Part shown: in pieces, positions 52,339 to 63,932 of the stretch
Layout of the letters: the number at the start of each line of letters is the position of its first letter
How positions within the stretch are numbered: the first letter of the stretch is position 1
Origin: Psoroptes ovis
Taxonomy: Eukaryota > Arthropoda > Arachnida > Sarcoptiformes > Psoroptidae
Assembly: GCA_002943765.1 (NCBI GenBank)
Contig: PQWQ01000035.1
Location: 248,001-312,000, forward strand
Direction: 5' to 3'
DNA: 64,000 nt
Notes under the pieces: generated by a model
Databases searched by the model: none
What the model was told of the DNA's origin: nothing
The model's input: the letters and a program-made list of their open reading frames with translations, nothing else
Program-made: the position numbers and the translations under genes

Positions 52339-53472
52339 TTAATTGGAACCATCTGTACGTTCATCATATGTACGATATTTGAACAAGCGTAATAGATTGC
52401 GTTGTAACATGATGGTCGTTACTTTACCGGTTGTAGGCACAAATATTTTAGCTTTCGATTTGATTTCATCGTCAAAATTTTTAGCACAAGCAAAATTGAC
52501 AGCAATCACACCATCTATGTGAAAGTAAAATGAATATAATATGTAATAGTAATGTCTAAGAACATGGTTAAAAAAAGCTAAAATAACCTTTTAAAAGTTG
52601 AATAGGCACACGATAATTTGGGCTTGGTACACCAGTGATGACAATATCGGAAATGGGTAAAATATCTTCTAATTTAAGATCAGTATCTTCTACTTTATAT
52701 TTATTCAATTCCAATGCTGGTCCACGATGAAATATTAATATATCGTTGATGTCCACTGAATAAACTTTTGCGCCATCATTAGCTAATAATGCAGCTAATG
52801 GTCGGCCAACAACTTCACTACGATTTATGACTGTAATTGTTTTTCCTTGTAACTGATTTCCATAAGGTAAATCTTTATTGTAAACATTACAATGTTCTAA
52901 GACCTATTTATGTATTTTGGGCATGAAATTTGATCGAAAAATAGAGAAATAGCCACATACTTTAAGAACAGCCAACGGTGTGCATGGTATGATCGATTTG
53001 AAATCTTTACGTCCATGTATGTGACGTATATTGCGATACATATTGAAACGATACATATGACATAATCCTTCAACATCTTTGAATGGATTAACACAATTCT
53101 GTAAGTATTGATCATGTCCGCCACCGAACACTGGATAATAGACTAATATGCCATGAATAGTATCGTCATCATTGGCATCAATGATTGCGTCCTCTAATTC
53201 TTCACGTCCAATTTTGCGTAATTCAAATGTGATGCCTGCCCGTGCACAAATTTTCTTGGTTGATTCTGCATATTGTTCAGCAGCTGGATCATTATTAGCC
53301 AAAAAGCTGACTAATTTAACTTCTCTGTTGAATTGTTTGATTTGTGCAGACACCTCTTCACTGTCAGTCAAAAAAGGCAGTCAGTATTAATATCAAATTG
53401 GAAAAATCTCCAATACACGACTTACATAAATTTTTCAGCTATTTTTGCTCCAGATATTGTTTGACAATCCAT
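52339..53472 (-). CDS. NAD-dependent methylenetetrahydrofolate dehydrogenase, yeast MTD1-like
   Basis: Four exons, 53472-53426, 53360-52961, 52903-52588 and 52514-52339, give 312 aa. The fold is the FolD/MTHFD one, but the details match the monofunctional fungal MTD1 type rather than animal MTHFD2/NMDMC: SFLANNDPAAEQYAESTKK, LVYYPVFGGGHDQYLQNCV, KDVEGLCHMYRFNMYRN, IIPCTPLAVLKV, TVINRSEVVGRPLAALLAND and ITGVPSPNYRVPIQ. MTD1 (yeast, 320 aa) oxidises 5,10-methylene-THF with NAD+ in the cytosol and lacks cyclohydrolase activity. The usual Lys-containing cyclohydrolase motif is absent here. No mitochondrial targeting leader is evident. The intron 3 donor is GTTATT, weak but required by frame. The four introns-exon phases are consistent, so the gene is resident in the eukaryotic genome. 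Confidence 0.88.
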
Positions 53473-54687
53473 GATATGATTGTTATTATTGAATGAATGA
53501 ATGAATATTTATTGTTCAATTAGGAAAACTCTAAACAAAATAAACTAATTACAATCAAATGTATATTTTGAGATGACACAATTACACTGCTGATTGCTGA
53601 GTATTCAAAAAGTATTGTAAAACTATGATTTCTTGCAAAGTATCAGTGTTTTTCGTAGAAAAATTTCAAAATTTCACACATAAAATTGATAGGAAACGGT
53701 ACTGCAATTTTACTAGAATGATGAGACATGAAATTTAAAATTTAAAATCCAGTTCCATTAATGCTTATAAATATTAGTCGATTAAAAATGAATGTTTGAA
53801 TGCATTGATTTGGCTTGAAAATTGATTTATGTTTCTCTAACACAAAATTTAGTGATTATCAATATTTTGATAGTTTTGCACTACGACTATCGTACGAGGT
53901 CCGCTTAACAAAAATTGATTTCCATTCACCAGAGTCGGTTATGTGTTTCTAAAAACGTATTGATACTTTGATAGCTTCAAAATGCTTTATGTTGGCTGTG
54001 TTATCGATGCTGAATGATAATGGTGAAATCATTTTTGAAATAAGATATATCAAAGAAAAAAATCTGGAAATACAACATTTTTATTTCGAATCATTATTTT
54101 TCTGGTGACAAGATGCTTACTGATGATGGTTCAGATTTCGTTCTAATTTAGTGATCACCAAATTCTATGAAATGAATATCAAAAATTCAAATTTTCCCAT
54201 TGCGTTTGCTTTCTGATTAGATTCGCGCGTCCGATTGAATGCTGAACTAATATGAATCATTTTTTAGATTTAATTTTCAGTGGTGCATTGCACTTGATTG
54301 AATATATATCGAACCATATGAAATAAAACAAAAATAATATGATATGTGCACATTTGCACACATTTGTGACTTTTAGTGGCCAAACAAAACGATCACAGAA
54401 ATAATGATCAACAAATCAATAATAATCATATGTTCAAACACTTTAAATTCATTGAAATGGTGGATATAATGTGTTTAATAATATTCTCAGACGACAAATT
54501 TGGAAAAAATGAAAATATTTATTTGAAAAAATAAATGAGATGATCAATGGTGTGATGACATGATCATCGTATCAACCAGTAGGAAAAAAGCAGCATACGA
54601 ATTGTCCAAATTTAGCAAAATTATATTCAGTCTGGAATTGATAAACTGATGTGTGCTTGTGATGCATCAAATAGATGATAATATTCT
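53473..54687. other. Intergenic region, 1.2 kb
   Basis: It lies upstream of the MTD1-like gene and downstream of the channel gene. A segment near 53,880-53,950 is a little richer in G+C and CpG, but no gene, RNA or repeat could be assigned. Confidence 0.5.
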
Positions 54688-55190
54688 TCATAGATTTGTC
54701 CAAAATATCAGATTACAAATCATAAATGTTAATGGAAATATCAAACGACATTTACGATCAATCGATTCGGCTATTTCTTGTGGTGTATCTTTCATTATCA
54801 AAGGTGCGATTCGGTCCAAATTAGTATTAGAACTTGAGTTTTGATTATTATCATTGTTCACTTGTAGTGCTGATTCTAAAATTGATTGTTGATTTCGATT
54901 CTCAAATAATTGTCGAAGCTGTTGTTGTTGTTGTGGTAAAATTGTTAGATTTGGACAACCATAGCTAAATCTGCGTTTAAATCGTTGATCCTGATCATTT
55001 GCAATTTGATTTGTTTTTTTTTTCATTTTAGAAAATGAAATGAAATGATTGTATGAAATTCGAGAAACGATTAATGTTTTGTAAAATTTTATCAGATCAT
55101 TTCAATATTTACCTTAATGATTGGCATGAGGTTATTAGTTTGGCGATTTGTTATGTTATTTTGTTTATCTTGATCATCATTATAATTGTC

Positions 55191-55228
<38 letters not shown>

Positions 55229-56533
55229 CCATGGGCAGTGAAAATGATGCAACACTCAGACTACGTTTGATTTGCTTACGAAATTTTAATTTGTTTCGTT
55301 CTTCACGATAAACATAGCAAACTATTACGTATTCGATTAATGCAAAAAATATCCATACTTAAATAATTGATGCAAGTAAATAACGGAAGTATTAATGAAA
55401 ATAATGTCCGAATGATTAGATCATTATCATTATGTGAAAATACATGTAATGTTTACTTACAAATACATCCAATGAACCAAACATCGATTGCATTCAAATA
55501 TTGTACTTTTGATGATTTGGCTTGTTTAGAAACAGTCACTAATGCTAACATTGTCGTCACACAAATCGAAACACGTGCTGCGACTGCTTGTATGTCGATC
55601 CAAAATGATATCCATGATGTGACCAGAATTAATGACGATGGTAGAAATATTTTAAGGATAGAATGTAAATATTGTTGTTCAAATTTTAATTCAATCATTA
55701 ACATGCTGAATGATTGATTATTGATCATTTGTTTTTGTTCATATAATTCATAATCACTCAAAGATTGTCCAATCGTTTGTAAATTATTTATATTTTCAAT
55801 TAATTTGACATTATCATACCATTTTAATTGTAATTTATCATTTGTCAAATCAGACGATGTTATATTGATTAAACATGTTTGATTATCGAACAAATTCTTT
55901 TCATCATCCATCAAACAAATAATATTCAAATTGGTTCTGTTGATGATTATAATCATAATTATAATTGATTTATGTATTGATCGAAAAAAACTTGCCTGTA
56001 ACGAATCAATATTCGACCATTGCAATCGATTTGAAAATATATTAATCTCGATGACTGAATCGATTCGAATATATTGACATCTTTCGAACGGGATATGTGC
56101 AGATTGGGCTTCCAAATTTCATTAATCAAATATTTTGAGCCAGTTATTACTTCACATTGTTGGCAATTGAAATTTAGTCTCAAATCAGTCCATTTGAGTT
56201 CAAATATTGCCTGCAATCGGAGCAACGATTCCAAATCATTATATGAAACAATTGGATCTATGATCATATTGACTGATACATTCACTGTGGTATCTTTGAA
56301 TTGAATGGGTAAAAATCAAACTGAAATGAATACATTGTTCAAATAAATAATGGCCATTTACCTGGTTCAATCCATTTGTTATAATGATTCGGATCAATTT
56401 TCAAAAAGCCATTTATCAAATAAATATTTTTGTTATTATTTATTGTTGTCCGATTCAAAGTGGATGCATCATTCATAGATAGTATCGTTAAACCGATGAT
56501 CATGATTGAATAATGATTCAGTGAATTAATCAT
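54688..56533 (-). CDS. Cys-loop ligand-gated ion channel subunit (anion-channel-like orphan)
   Basis: Five exons, 56533-56362, 56293-55996, 55936-55461, 55357-55113 and 54990-54688, give about 497 aa. A signal-peptide-like start (SIMIIGLTILSM) is followed by the ligand-binding domain: YNDLESLLRLQAIFELKWTD, then the Cys-loop CLMDDEKNLFDNQTC with 13 residues between cysteines. M1 reads IFLPSSLILVTSWISFWID; M2 reads AARVSICVTTMLALVTVSK; M3 reads YLNAIDVWFIGCI...WIFFALIEYVI; M4 reads RKCRLIFPLTFMICNLIFW. The VTTML in M2 resembles GABA, glycine, glutamate and histidine chloride channels, but the PAR at its start is AAR. The M3-M4 loop contains ten Asn in a row. Exon 2 ends CAG|GCAAGT, a GC-AG intron. 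Ligand and ion selectivity are unknown. Confidence 0.87.
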
Positions 56534-58399
56534 TTTCTCTGCAAAAAAAATATTAATATTCAAATCAATGATGAATGAATGATTCAACGATAACTGTTTT
56601 AAATGATCAAAACGTTTTAAATTAATGACATTTTCATGACACTTATGATCATGAGATGTTATTGTCGATAAGATGGTTGTAATTAGTGAATATAAAATTG
56701 GATGGATTAAGCATTTTTCAAAATATATCCACCCATTCATCCCACTAAAATGCATTGAATTTCCGATTCTTTTAGATTGGATTTGAATTGGAAATTGATA
56801 AGATAAATGAATGTGTGGATTAACAATGACCTCATCAATCAAATTGTTATTAACCGATTAAATAAAATTTTCCTTTTCAAATATTTCATTTGAATGAAAT
56901 AAACTATTGTCAAACATTTCTTGTTATTAGCATTATTAAGGCGTTTCTGGCCGAATTTTTTCGATATTTTGATTTATTATCATATGAACTAAGCAAAACT
57001 TTTTCCTATAGACTTTAATGTGAATATGATTAATTATTTTCCCATAATTAACAATGCTGCTTGAATAGTTTTATCAATAAACTTGAATCAATATTTGAAG
57101 CCTATTAAACAATAAACAAGTACCTTTACCATTTTTCTAGTATTTGATTGGCGTTTTTAATTTTGTTGAATTTTGACCCATTTGAATGAAATAAGCAGAT
57201 AGCGAGTACTGATAAATAATAGAGTGCAGTCAATTTGGTACAATAATCTTGAAATTATTGAATAAGTAATTAAAAAATGTATGAATAGATTTTATTAATA
57301 GAAAAAATAATAAAACTTTGATTATTGGATGGTAAACAATGCATTAATGAATGATAATTTGATGGTCAATCAACCATATTTCGAATAAATCTTATAACAA
57401 TGAACAATCAAACAATTCAACAAATGAAACATAGCAAAACAAAGACGAAAATCAATCAAACATGAAATGGTGAATTTCTATTTATATATTTTTTGATAAG
57501 AATCCAATCAGATATTTGATTGGCCATAAAATTATTATTTTTCCTCATGTCAATCAACGGGAAAAATTTGAATTTAAATTTCACCTCAAAATGAATGAAT
57601 GAAACTAATTTCATTCAATCTTTATTTATTTTCATGATAATAAGATTGAATCAAATAATAAGTGATGGCATATTTTTTATAACAATCAACAAACATTTGA
57701 TGAGAATTTGTTTAAACCATTCAAAGATGTGCACGAAAATGTGGAGCAAATCTAAATTTAGCTCCAAATAATTTAAATCATCTTTATTTCGAATCGTTTC
57801 AATTGTTCATACTTTTTCAAGTTTGATTTGATTCATACCAGAGTGTTTGAAATAAGAATGAATCAAAATTTAATCGCTTTCAAATACATTAAAGCACTTT
57901 GATCCGAAAATGGCTGAATTATTTGCCATCAAACAAAAAATGATCAAAGATTAATTTGGCCAGAATCATGAATTTATTGTACAAATAGAAATTAATTTAT
58001 TTCAATGAAAATTGATAGATTAATTCAATTAGCAATGTTTTTATAATGTGGCACTTGCAGTGTTAATTGAGAAAAATGATTGATTTTGAATTAGATAAAA
58101 CTAAAAATTATCTAAGAATTTTGATGATGAATTGGCTATGAATGATATTAATTATAAATGATAATAACAGATGATTATTTGAAAATATTAATGCTTCAAC
58201 TATGAATAAACGCATTTAAGATGTTTGAAACATTAATTAATCATTATCAAGAGTCGATTGTATTCATTGATCCATGCTGGCTTACAGTCTAATTGATGAT
58301 TATTAATTTGAATCGAATTAAATCAAAGTTTTAAAGTTGTTGCTTGATCGTATTTCCCGGTCAGGAATGATTGATTGAAATTATGATTGATTTTGGACA
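56534..58399. other. Intergenic region, 1.9 kb
   Basis: AT-rich, upstream of the channel gene. An in-frame minus-strand extension of the channel ORF reaches about 56,842 but begins without a plausible leader, so I treat it as upstream non-coding sequence. No repeats were recognised. Confidence 0.5.
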
Positions 58400-59035
58400 T
58401 TATTTAGCTTTACTTTTAGCATATTGTGCACCACCATTACCACCGCCGCCAAAACCGCCACTTTTGCCTTGTAAACCGGAGCCAGGACGGCCACCTCTGT
58501 TATCACCTTTATGAACAACAGTATGAACTTCTTCGATGACTGGTCGAATTTCCTGTGTTACACGTCTATATGGCTGGATGATTTCACGCACTTCTTGGAT
58601 TACTGGTTTAACGACCTCATGCACTACACGATGCGGTTCATCTTGAAAGCTAGCATGTTCGACAGGTGCCATAGCACCAGCAGCATGGCTTTGTTGAACA
58701 TTCAAACGACTTGATGCTGTGCGAAAGTGTACTTGCACTGGTAATTGATCAGGTGATACTTCAATCACTTGTGGTTGTTCCAATCCGCCTAATGATCCAC
58801 CACCATATGATTTTTGATCACCTCCTCCACCACCATAATTACTGAAAGATGACGATGATGATCCGAAATTAGAATAATCGCTATTGGTGTATGCATTGCT
58901 ATTTACAATGAATGCCATACAAATGAAAGTGATCTATATTCAAAATTAAAAATTGTTGACAAATTAATATAATTACTAAAATTAATACTCAAACAAATAA
59001 CACAATCAGTCAATGTAATTAACCTGTTTAAACAT
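58400..59035 (-). CDS. Secreted glycine-rich cuticle-like protein
   Basis: Two exons, 59035-59024 (four codons, MFKQ) and 58933-58400, give about 181 aa. The intron splits the signal peptide, which ends near AFIVNSNA, a common layout in arthropod cuticle and secreted-protein genes. The mature protein has an N-terminal Ser/Gly-rich part (SYGGGSLGG) and a middle block of imperfect repeats around V(I/V)(Q/E)EV: VVKPVIQEVREIIQPY, TQEIRPVIEEVHTVVHK. It ends in a Gly-rich tail and a Lys end (YAKSKAK). Codon use is more G+C-rich than its neighbours, typical of strongly expressed structural genes. I do not recognise a named family; a structural role in cuticle is inference. Confidence 0.8.
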
Positions 59036-60136
59036 TTTCGATTGATTTTTATGTCTTACAATCAACAAGTATCAACAAGCAACAACGAAAATATTGATGG
59101 AATAATTTTGAATGAAATAATCAAAACAAAGTCCTTTCAGCATTTATATATGGCCAAAAATGCAGTTCACAACAATCTCCAATATTGCCACTTTGAACCA
59201 AAAATATATGAATGAGAGATGATCGTCATTAGTGATAAATACAATGATTATTTTAGTGAATGAGAGAAACCAAAATCAAAATGGAATCATTTGAATGATA
59301 AAAGAGTCAACATTTATCATAAATATATGGGATTGGTCCATTTCGTTGGTGCTATCGGTATTCATTCATCTTTTTGCAATTTCGTTGATCCAAAATAGAA
59401 TGAATACGAATGTAAATTTATGCAAACACTGATACACACCTTTGATTTGATGATGGAACATTCACATTTAGGCTATAAATTTCCATGAAAAAACATTCAT
59501 TTTTTACTTATTCGTACAATGATTGCTTGTTTTTATTATTCGTTGATTGGGTCAACAAAATTATTATCAAAATCTCTAATCTTTGATCGAGTTATGACTG
59601 GAAACTTGTTATTTATTATCCATAAATGATCAATGGTCAAAGAGAATATGTCATAGATTTACTTGAAATGAAGAGAGAAATTTCTTATGATTCATGAGAG
59701 AAACAGATAAAACCATCTGAAACCATTTTCCATTGAATGACCGGTCGAAATATGGTCAAAAACACATAAAAATCAACATTTTTAATTCGGAATAAATGCA
59801 ACAATAAATTTATTATTAAATCATTGTTTTAATATTAAACATTTTCAAACAATAATCATGATCATATTAATTTGCATATCGGAATAATTGGAATGATTTG
59901 TGTTAAGCATTTAATAATAATGATTAAAGTTTGCTGGTCTTGGTGATGATATTCACAGTTCTGGCACATTTTATTTTTCATTCAGTATGGATTATGATAC
60001 TTATTCAGATAGTGCATCATTCATTGTGCTTAATAAAAATGGATGCATGCAATTTGATTAATGCAGGCGTTCGTGCATTTAATTTAAAATGTTTTATTTT
60101 GAATGAAAAGTGATCTGTCGCATCCAGAAATGGTAA
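59036..60136. other. Intergenic region, 1.1 kb
   Basis: Upstream of the glycine-rich gene, downstream of the receptor-like gene. TATATAA-like sequence (CATTTATATATGG, about 59,140) lies about 100 bp before the first exon and may be its TATA box. No other features. Confidence 0.45.
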
Positions 60137-61540
60137 TTATTTATTGTAAATAGACAAACAAATCTTTTTATAAAACATTATGATCAATGGTAGATTCAAC
60201 AAAATCAATTCGATGTATTTGAATTTAGTAATGAAAAATATATTACCACAAGAAAAACCCAAACGATTGCCCAGCATCGTTTGAAGGAAAAAATTGATTT
60301 TAATACTTTTTTGGGGAGCAATTAAATAATGAACATTATCAGAATGTAACTTTGACTTTGATAATTTCATGTCCTTAGAAGAGTTATGATGATGACATTG
60401 ACTCAATTTGGTGGATATTTGAAAATGTGAACATGACAAATTAACAACCCATCCAAATAATTTCTGCGAATAATTATGATTAAGGGTTGGTAATATTGAA
60501 AAACGTGAGTACAGAAATGTGATCAAGAAAAACATTGACAGTAATATTAAGAGAAATACGGAGCCAAAAATAGAATTATTATTATTATGGGCCATATATT
60601 TTGCATAAAATATTACTGAAAATAAGATTGCCAATTTAGAAGCGATTTCTAAAGCTAATATTATCTCTTTAAAATCCGCATTAAATGTTAATGTATGTTG
60701 ATATAGACGTAGATATTCATAATGAAATATATCATACTTGGTTTTCATTTTTAATAAATTATAACTACGAAAATTGAAACGATTCTCGAATAATGTGTTG
60801 ATTTTCGATGAAAATTGTCTAAAAAAGAGAATGAAACCTTCAGCAACGATGACCAGTGATTTAAATGAAATGACCATTATTGATATTGCGAATAATGAAT
60901 GAAAATATTCAATCAATGTCATTTGTATTGATAATATTAACACAAATAAACTGATATTTTGATAAATCAATAATAATTCATAAATGATGCGCACCAACCA
61001 AAAAGTTATGGATAATACCATTACGAATCCACCGAATATTGATATTAAATCAATGAACATAACACCATTGTAGAAGTAATTAAGATATTTTTTTGATAAT
61101 AATTTTTCTTCATTGTAATCAAAATAATACATAATCAAATAATTAATATTGAGATTATAATTGATGAATTTATGGAATAATATAATCCATACTGTTTCTA
61201 TCATCAAATTGATCATTATCAAAAATACAATAAGCCATTCAAAACAAGGGATATGAAATATACGTCCGCTATCTTCGAATGTCAATGGGAATACTTTTGA
61301 ATTCCATCGTATTTTAGCCAACCACATCAATGTACATAACCAACTGTTTGAAGTGATTAATATAGCGGGTAATAATGATTTGGCTGTAAATTTTAATTGT
61401 TTTCTATGATAATCATCCAACTCATAGTCAAAGCGTATGATGAGATATTTGAAAGCGGGGAATGTGTAAAACATTAATGTATTAATTATTCGGATATCTG
61501 CTTTAGATTTATTACTAATCGGTAATATCGTTAATCTCAT
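60137..61540 (-). CDS. Multipass membrane protein, gustatory-receptor-like chemoreceptor
   Basis: An intronless gene of 467 aa with about seven strongly hydrophobic stretches, for example WLIVFLIMINLMIETVWIILF, VMFIDLISIFGGFVMVLSITFWLV and SVFLLILLSMFFLITFLYS. The last part, MLGNRLGFSCGNIFFITKFKYIELILLN, resembles the final intracellular loop and TM7 of insect gustatory receptors (F.......L....N), but the TY...Q signature is not present. Mites are known to carry large lineage-specific families of such receptors, and a decayed relative lies directly upstream on the same strand, which supports a tandem family. GR proteins are cation channels gated by tastants; that role is inference here. Confidence 0.55.
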   Translation of the reverse strand: MRLTILPISNKSKADIRIINTLMFYTFPAFKYLIIRFDYELDDYHRKQLKFTAKSLLPAILITSNSWLCTLMWLAKIRWNSKVFPLTFEDSGRIFHIPCFEWLIVFLIMINLMIETVWIILFHKFINYNLNINYLIMYYFDYNEEKLLSKKYLNYFYNGVMFIDLISIFGGFVMVLSITFWLVRIIYELLLIYQNISLFVLILSIQMTLIEYFHSLFAISIMVISFKSLVIVAEGFILFFRQFSSKINTLFENRFNFRSYNLLKMKTKYDIFHYEYLRLYQHTLTFNADFKEIILALEIASKLAILFSVIFYAKYMAHNNNNSIFGSVFLLILLSMFFLITFLYSRFSILPTLNHNYSQKLFGWVVNLSCSHFQISTKLSQCHHHNSSKDMKLSKSKLHSDNVHYLIAPQKSIKINFFLQTMLGNRLGFSCGNIFFITKFKYIELILLNLPLIIMFYKKICLSIYNK

Positions 61541-61714
61541 GTTTGATGTTTGTGTTCATTATATTTGATTTAAACCGATTAGTGACCATTATTGAATTGA
61601 TTAGTATTGAATTGAATTTGATGAACAATTTCAAATAACAAAAATCAAATGAATGGTAACGATATTAAACATCAGATGGAGAAAGAAGCAAACAATCATT
61701 CGGCTATCGCCATC

Positions 61715-62000
61715 TTTTATAAAACACCATAATCAAAGATATGTTCGACAGAGTTGATTTGATGTATTTGAATTTAGTAATCATTAAATATATCACCACA
61801 AATGATATTTTGCAAAATTGAATTAAATATTTTTCTTAAATCTATTCGAACAATGATGCGCATAATGATGATAGTAATAGTTAAATTGAGATAAGTTTTA
61901 TATAATTAAATAGCCGTAGATATTTGTTGTAATGGTTGAAATTGAAAATGTATAAATGATAGATTAACAATAGAAATCGTGAAAAATTCTCCAGGTTTTT
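61715..62000 (-). pseudogene. Decayed duplicate of the gustatory-receptor-like gene (3' part)
   Basis: About 61,735-61,810 closely resembles 60,190-60,265 at the 3' end of the neighbouring gene (shared GATGTATTTGAATTTAGTAA followed by ATATAT-ACCACAA). A second, weaker match pairs about 61,860-61,975 with 60,370-60,450, in the same order. On the minus strand the copy is broken by stops (for example in the former TM7 region) and the spacing is shortened, so it cannot be translated as a receptor. It indicates tandem duplication followed by decay. Confidence 0.65.
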
Positions 62001-63626
62001 GTCTGACCAAACAACCAAAATGGATGATTATCATTCTTATTTGAGAAATTTGTTTAAAAAGCAAAATATATTTGAAAAAGACGAAATGTTTCTTATTTTT
62101 AAAGAATTATTGACTTTTCACTAATTTACGTCATTGTTTGATCCATTTGTTTATTTTATTGATTATCATTGTTGAAATTAAGTACAGAAGAAAAAATGGA
62201 TTTTGATTAATGAATAATTTAAGAAAGTATACTTATTGATTCAGAGTGAATGTACAAGAATTTTTTTTAATTAAACAAATCTCAAAAAAATATTGTTTTT
62301 GAATTTTGCCTAATTTTCATTTGTTCATAATTCGCTTCTATGCCAAATGATTAATGTCAAGTTCATTTGGAAAAGAAAAACTTTCGAAATATGAAATATA
62401 TGAATTATGATAATTGATAATATGAGCAGGTTGTCAATCAATCAAAAATAATTATCGGTGATTTATTGATATTTATTTTAATTAATTACAATCATTTTCT
62501 CAGACTTGATTTAAAATTCACATTCAAATGATAATTGATTGTACCATTCGAATAGATGAATGATAGAAGATGGAAAAATAAAACATGTTTGCAAAAAAAC
62601 AATTATCAAACATGAATTGCCACCACTAGGTCATGGTCATCGAACGCACAAAACATTTGAATGCGTGTGTTTGTTAAATGGAAAATGAATTTTGCAATAT
62701 TAGAATTTATGCTTAAAATACATTGTTGTTTTGAACGGAATAATAATAATATGAATATAAATATGATCATATAAGCCTTGAAACATTTGATTCGATGAAA
62801 AAATGATGAAAAATATTTATAAATAATTATTTTGAAACATTTTTCTTTTATTAATTTAATTAAATGATCTTTTGCAATGCTTTTTTCTATTTACACAATC
62901 AAATGAATCTCAGATGAAGAATTTATGGAAAATTCGTGAACATTTTTTAATGGAAATATGTCAATTTTTCATTTAACAATGACATTGATTTCGATTTTAA
63001 ATTAAAGGCATTTTTGAATGGAAAATATTTTCCAATCAACTCTTATATCGTCCAAAACCAGAGTTGATCGGTTTCAAAATGAATGAACTTGCAAAAATTT
63101 ATTAGTAAATCATGAACAACTTTGAATGATTGTTGAACTATGAATGTGGAATGTATTTTGTGTTCATAACCTTGTTGACATAAGTTTATGTGATAAGAGC
63201 CATCTTCGATTGGGTGAAATGAATGCCTCTTCAAAATAGTAAATCAAATATGTTGTAGACTTATGAAATAATGGCAAATGTGAATTGTTTCTTTTTGATG
63301 TATGAATCACGATTTCGATTTCAAAATTAAAAAAATGTTGGAGAAAAATTATTTATTGAAAAAATAAAATAATTTTCATAATAAAAATACATACAAATTG
63401 GATTGTTTAATTTGAGAAAAAAAATTGAAAACAAAAAATAATCAAATGAACAAATATGTTTGGCTAATGATTTTGTTTCAACGAATCAATCAAAATGACA
63501 AACATTCTGAAAGTGCATTGATTAAATTGATTTAATTAAGTTTTGATTTTTCCAAAATTAGATAGTCATCTTTTCAATGGTATAATTGCTATGGCAGTGT
63601 TTGCTTGTGTTTTATTGGCCGATCAT
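62001..63626. other. Intergenic region, 1.6 kb
   Basis: AT-rich; a 63-codon minus-strand ORF at 63043-63234 has no recognisable domain. It may include further remnants of the receptor-like family, which I could not demonstrate. Confidence 0.4.
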
Positions 63627-63932
63627 TTATTGGACTTGGTATGTTGCTCCAGCTGGTGCGCTGTTTGTGAGACCTGGTTCATTTGAGATGATATTGGCAC
63701 GGAAACCATCATCGTCGGCAACATATTGAACTGTTCGAGTTAAACCTTGTGCATCAACATATGAATATTGGCCTTGGATAACACCGCGTTCATCACCAGA
63801 TTCTTGTCTTGTAAGTCTTGTACCGAATTCGTCAGTTTCATCAAATGTGAATGAATATGGTTCTGGTTTTTCATCATCAACTGGTGCAGCGTTGACGATC
63901 AAAACGACCAAACAAAGAGCGACGAAAAGTTG
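63627..63932 (-). CDS. Cuticle protein with chitin-binding Rebers-Riddiford domain, first exon outside window
   Basis: The exon 63932-63627 opens after an acceptor (ATTAG) with the hydrophobic core of a signal peptide (LFVALCLVVLIVNA), so the ATG exon must lie beyond the right edge; no usable start plus donor is found in the last 70 bases. The mature part contains YSFTFDETDEFGTRLTRQES, GVIQGQYSYVDAQG and VQYVADDDGFRANIISNEPG, the extended RR consensus (G.Y.Y.D..G....V.Y.AD..GF.A). This domain binds chitin in arthropod cuticle. The protein is short, about 100 residues, and ends with a small Ala/Pro/Gly tail. The split signal peptide is the usual gene structure for this family. Confidence 0.93.
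   Translation of the reverse strand, partial: QLFVALCLVVLIVNAAPVDDEKPEPYSFTFDETDEFGTRLTRQESGDERGVIQGQYSYVDAQGLTRTVQYVADDDGFRANIISNEPGLTNSAPAGATYQVQ

Noticed and set aside
52339..53472. Bifunctional mitochondrial MTHFD2
   Set aside because: The cyclohydrolase Lys motif and mitochondrial leader are missing, while MTD1-specific blocks are present along the whole length.
56534..56842. Upstream extension of the Cys-loop channel ORF as real N-terminus
   Set aside because: It adds about 100 low-complexity residues before a good signal peptide at ATG 56533, which fits the family better as the start.
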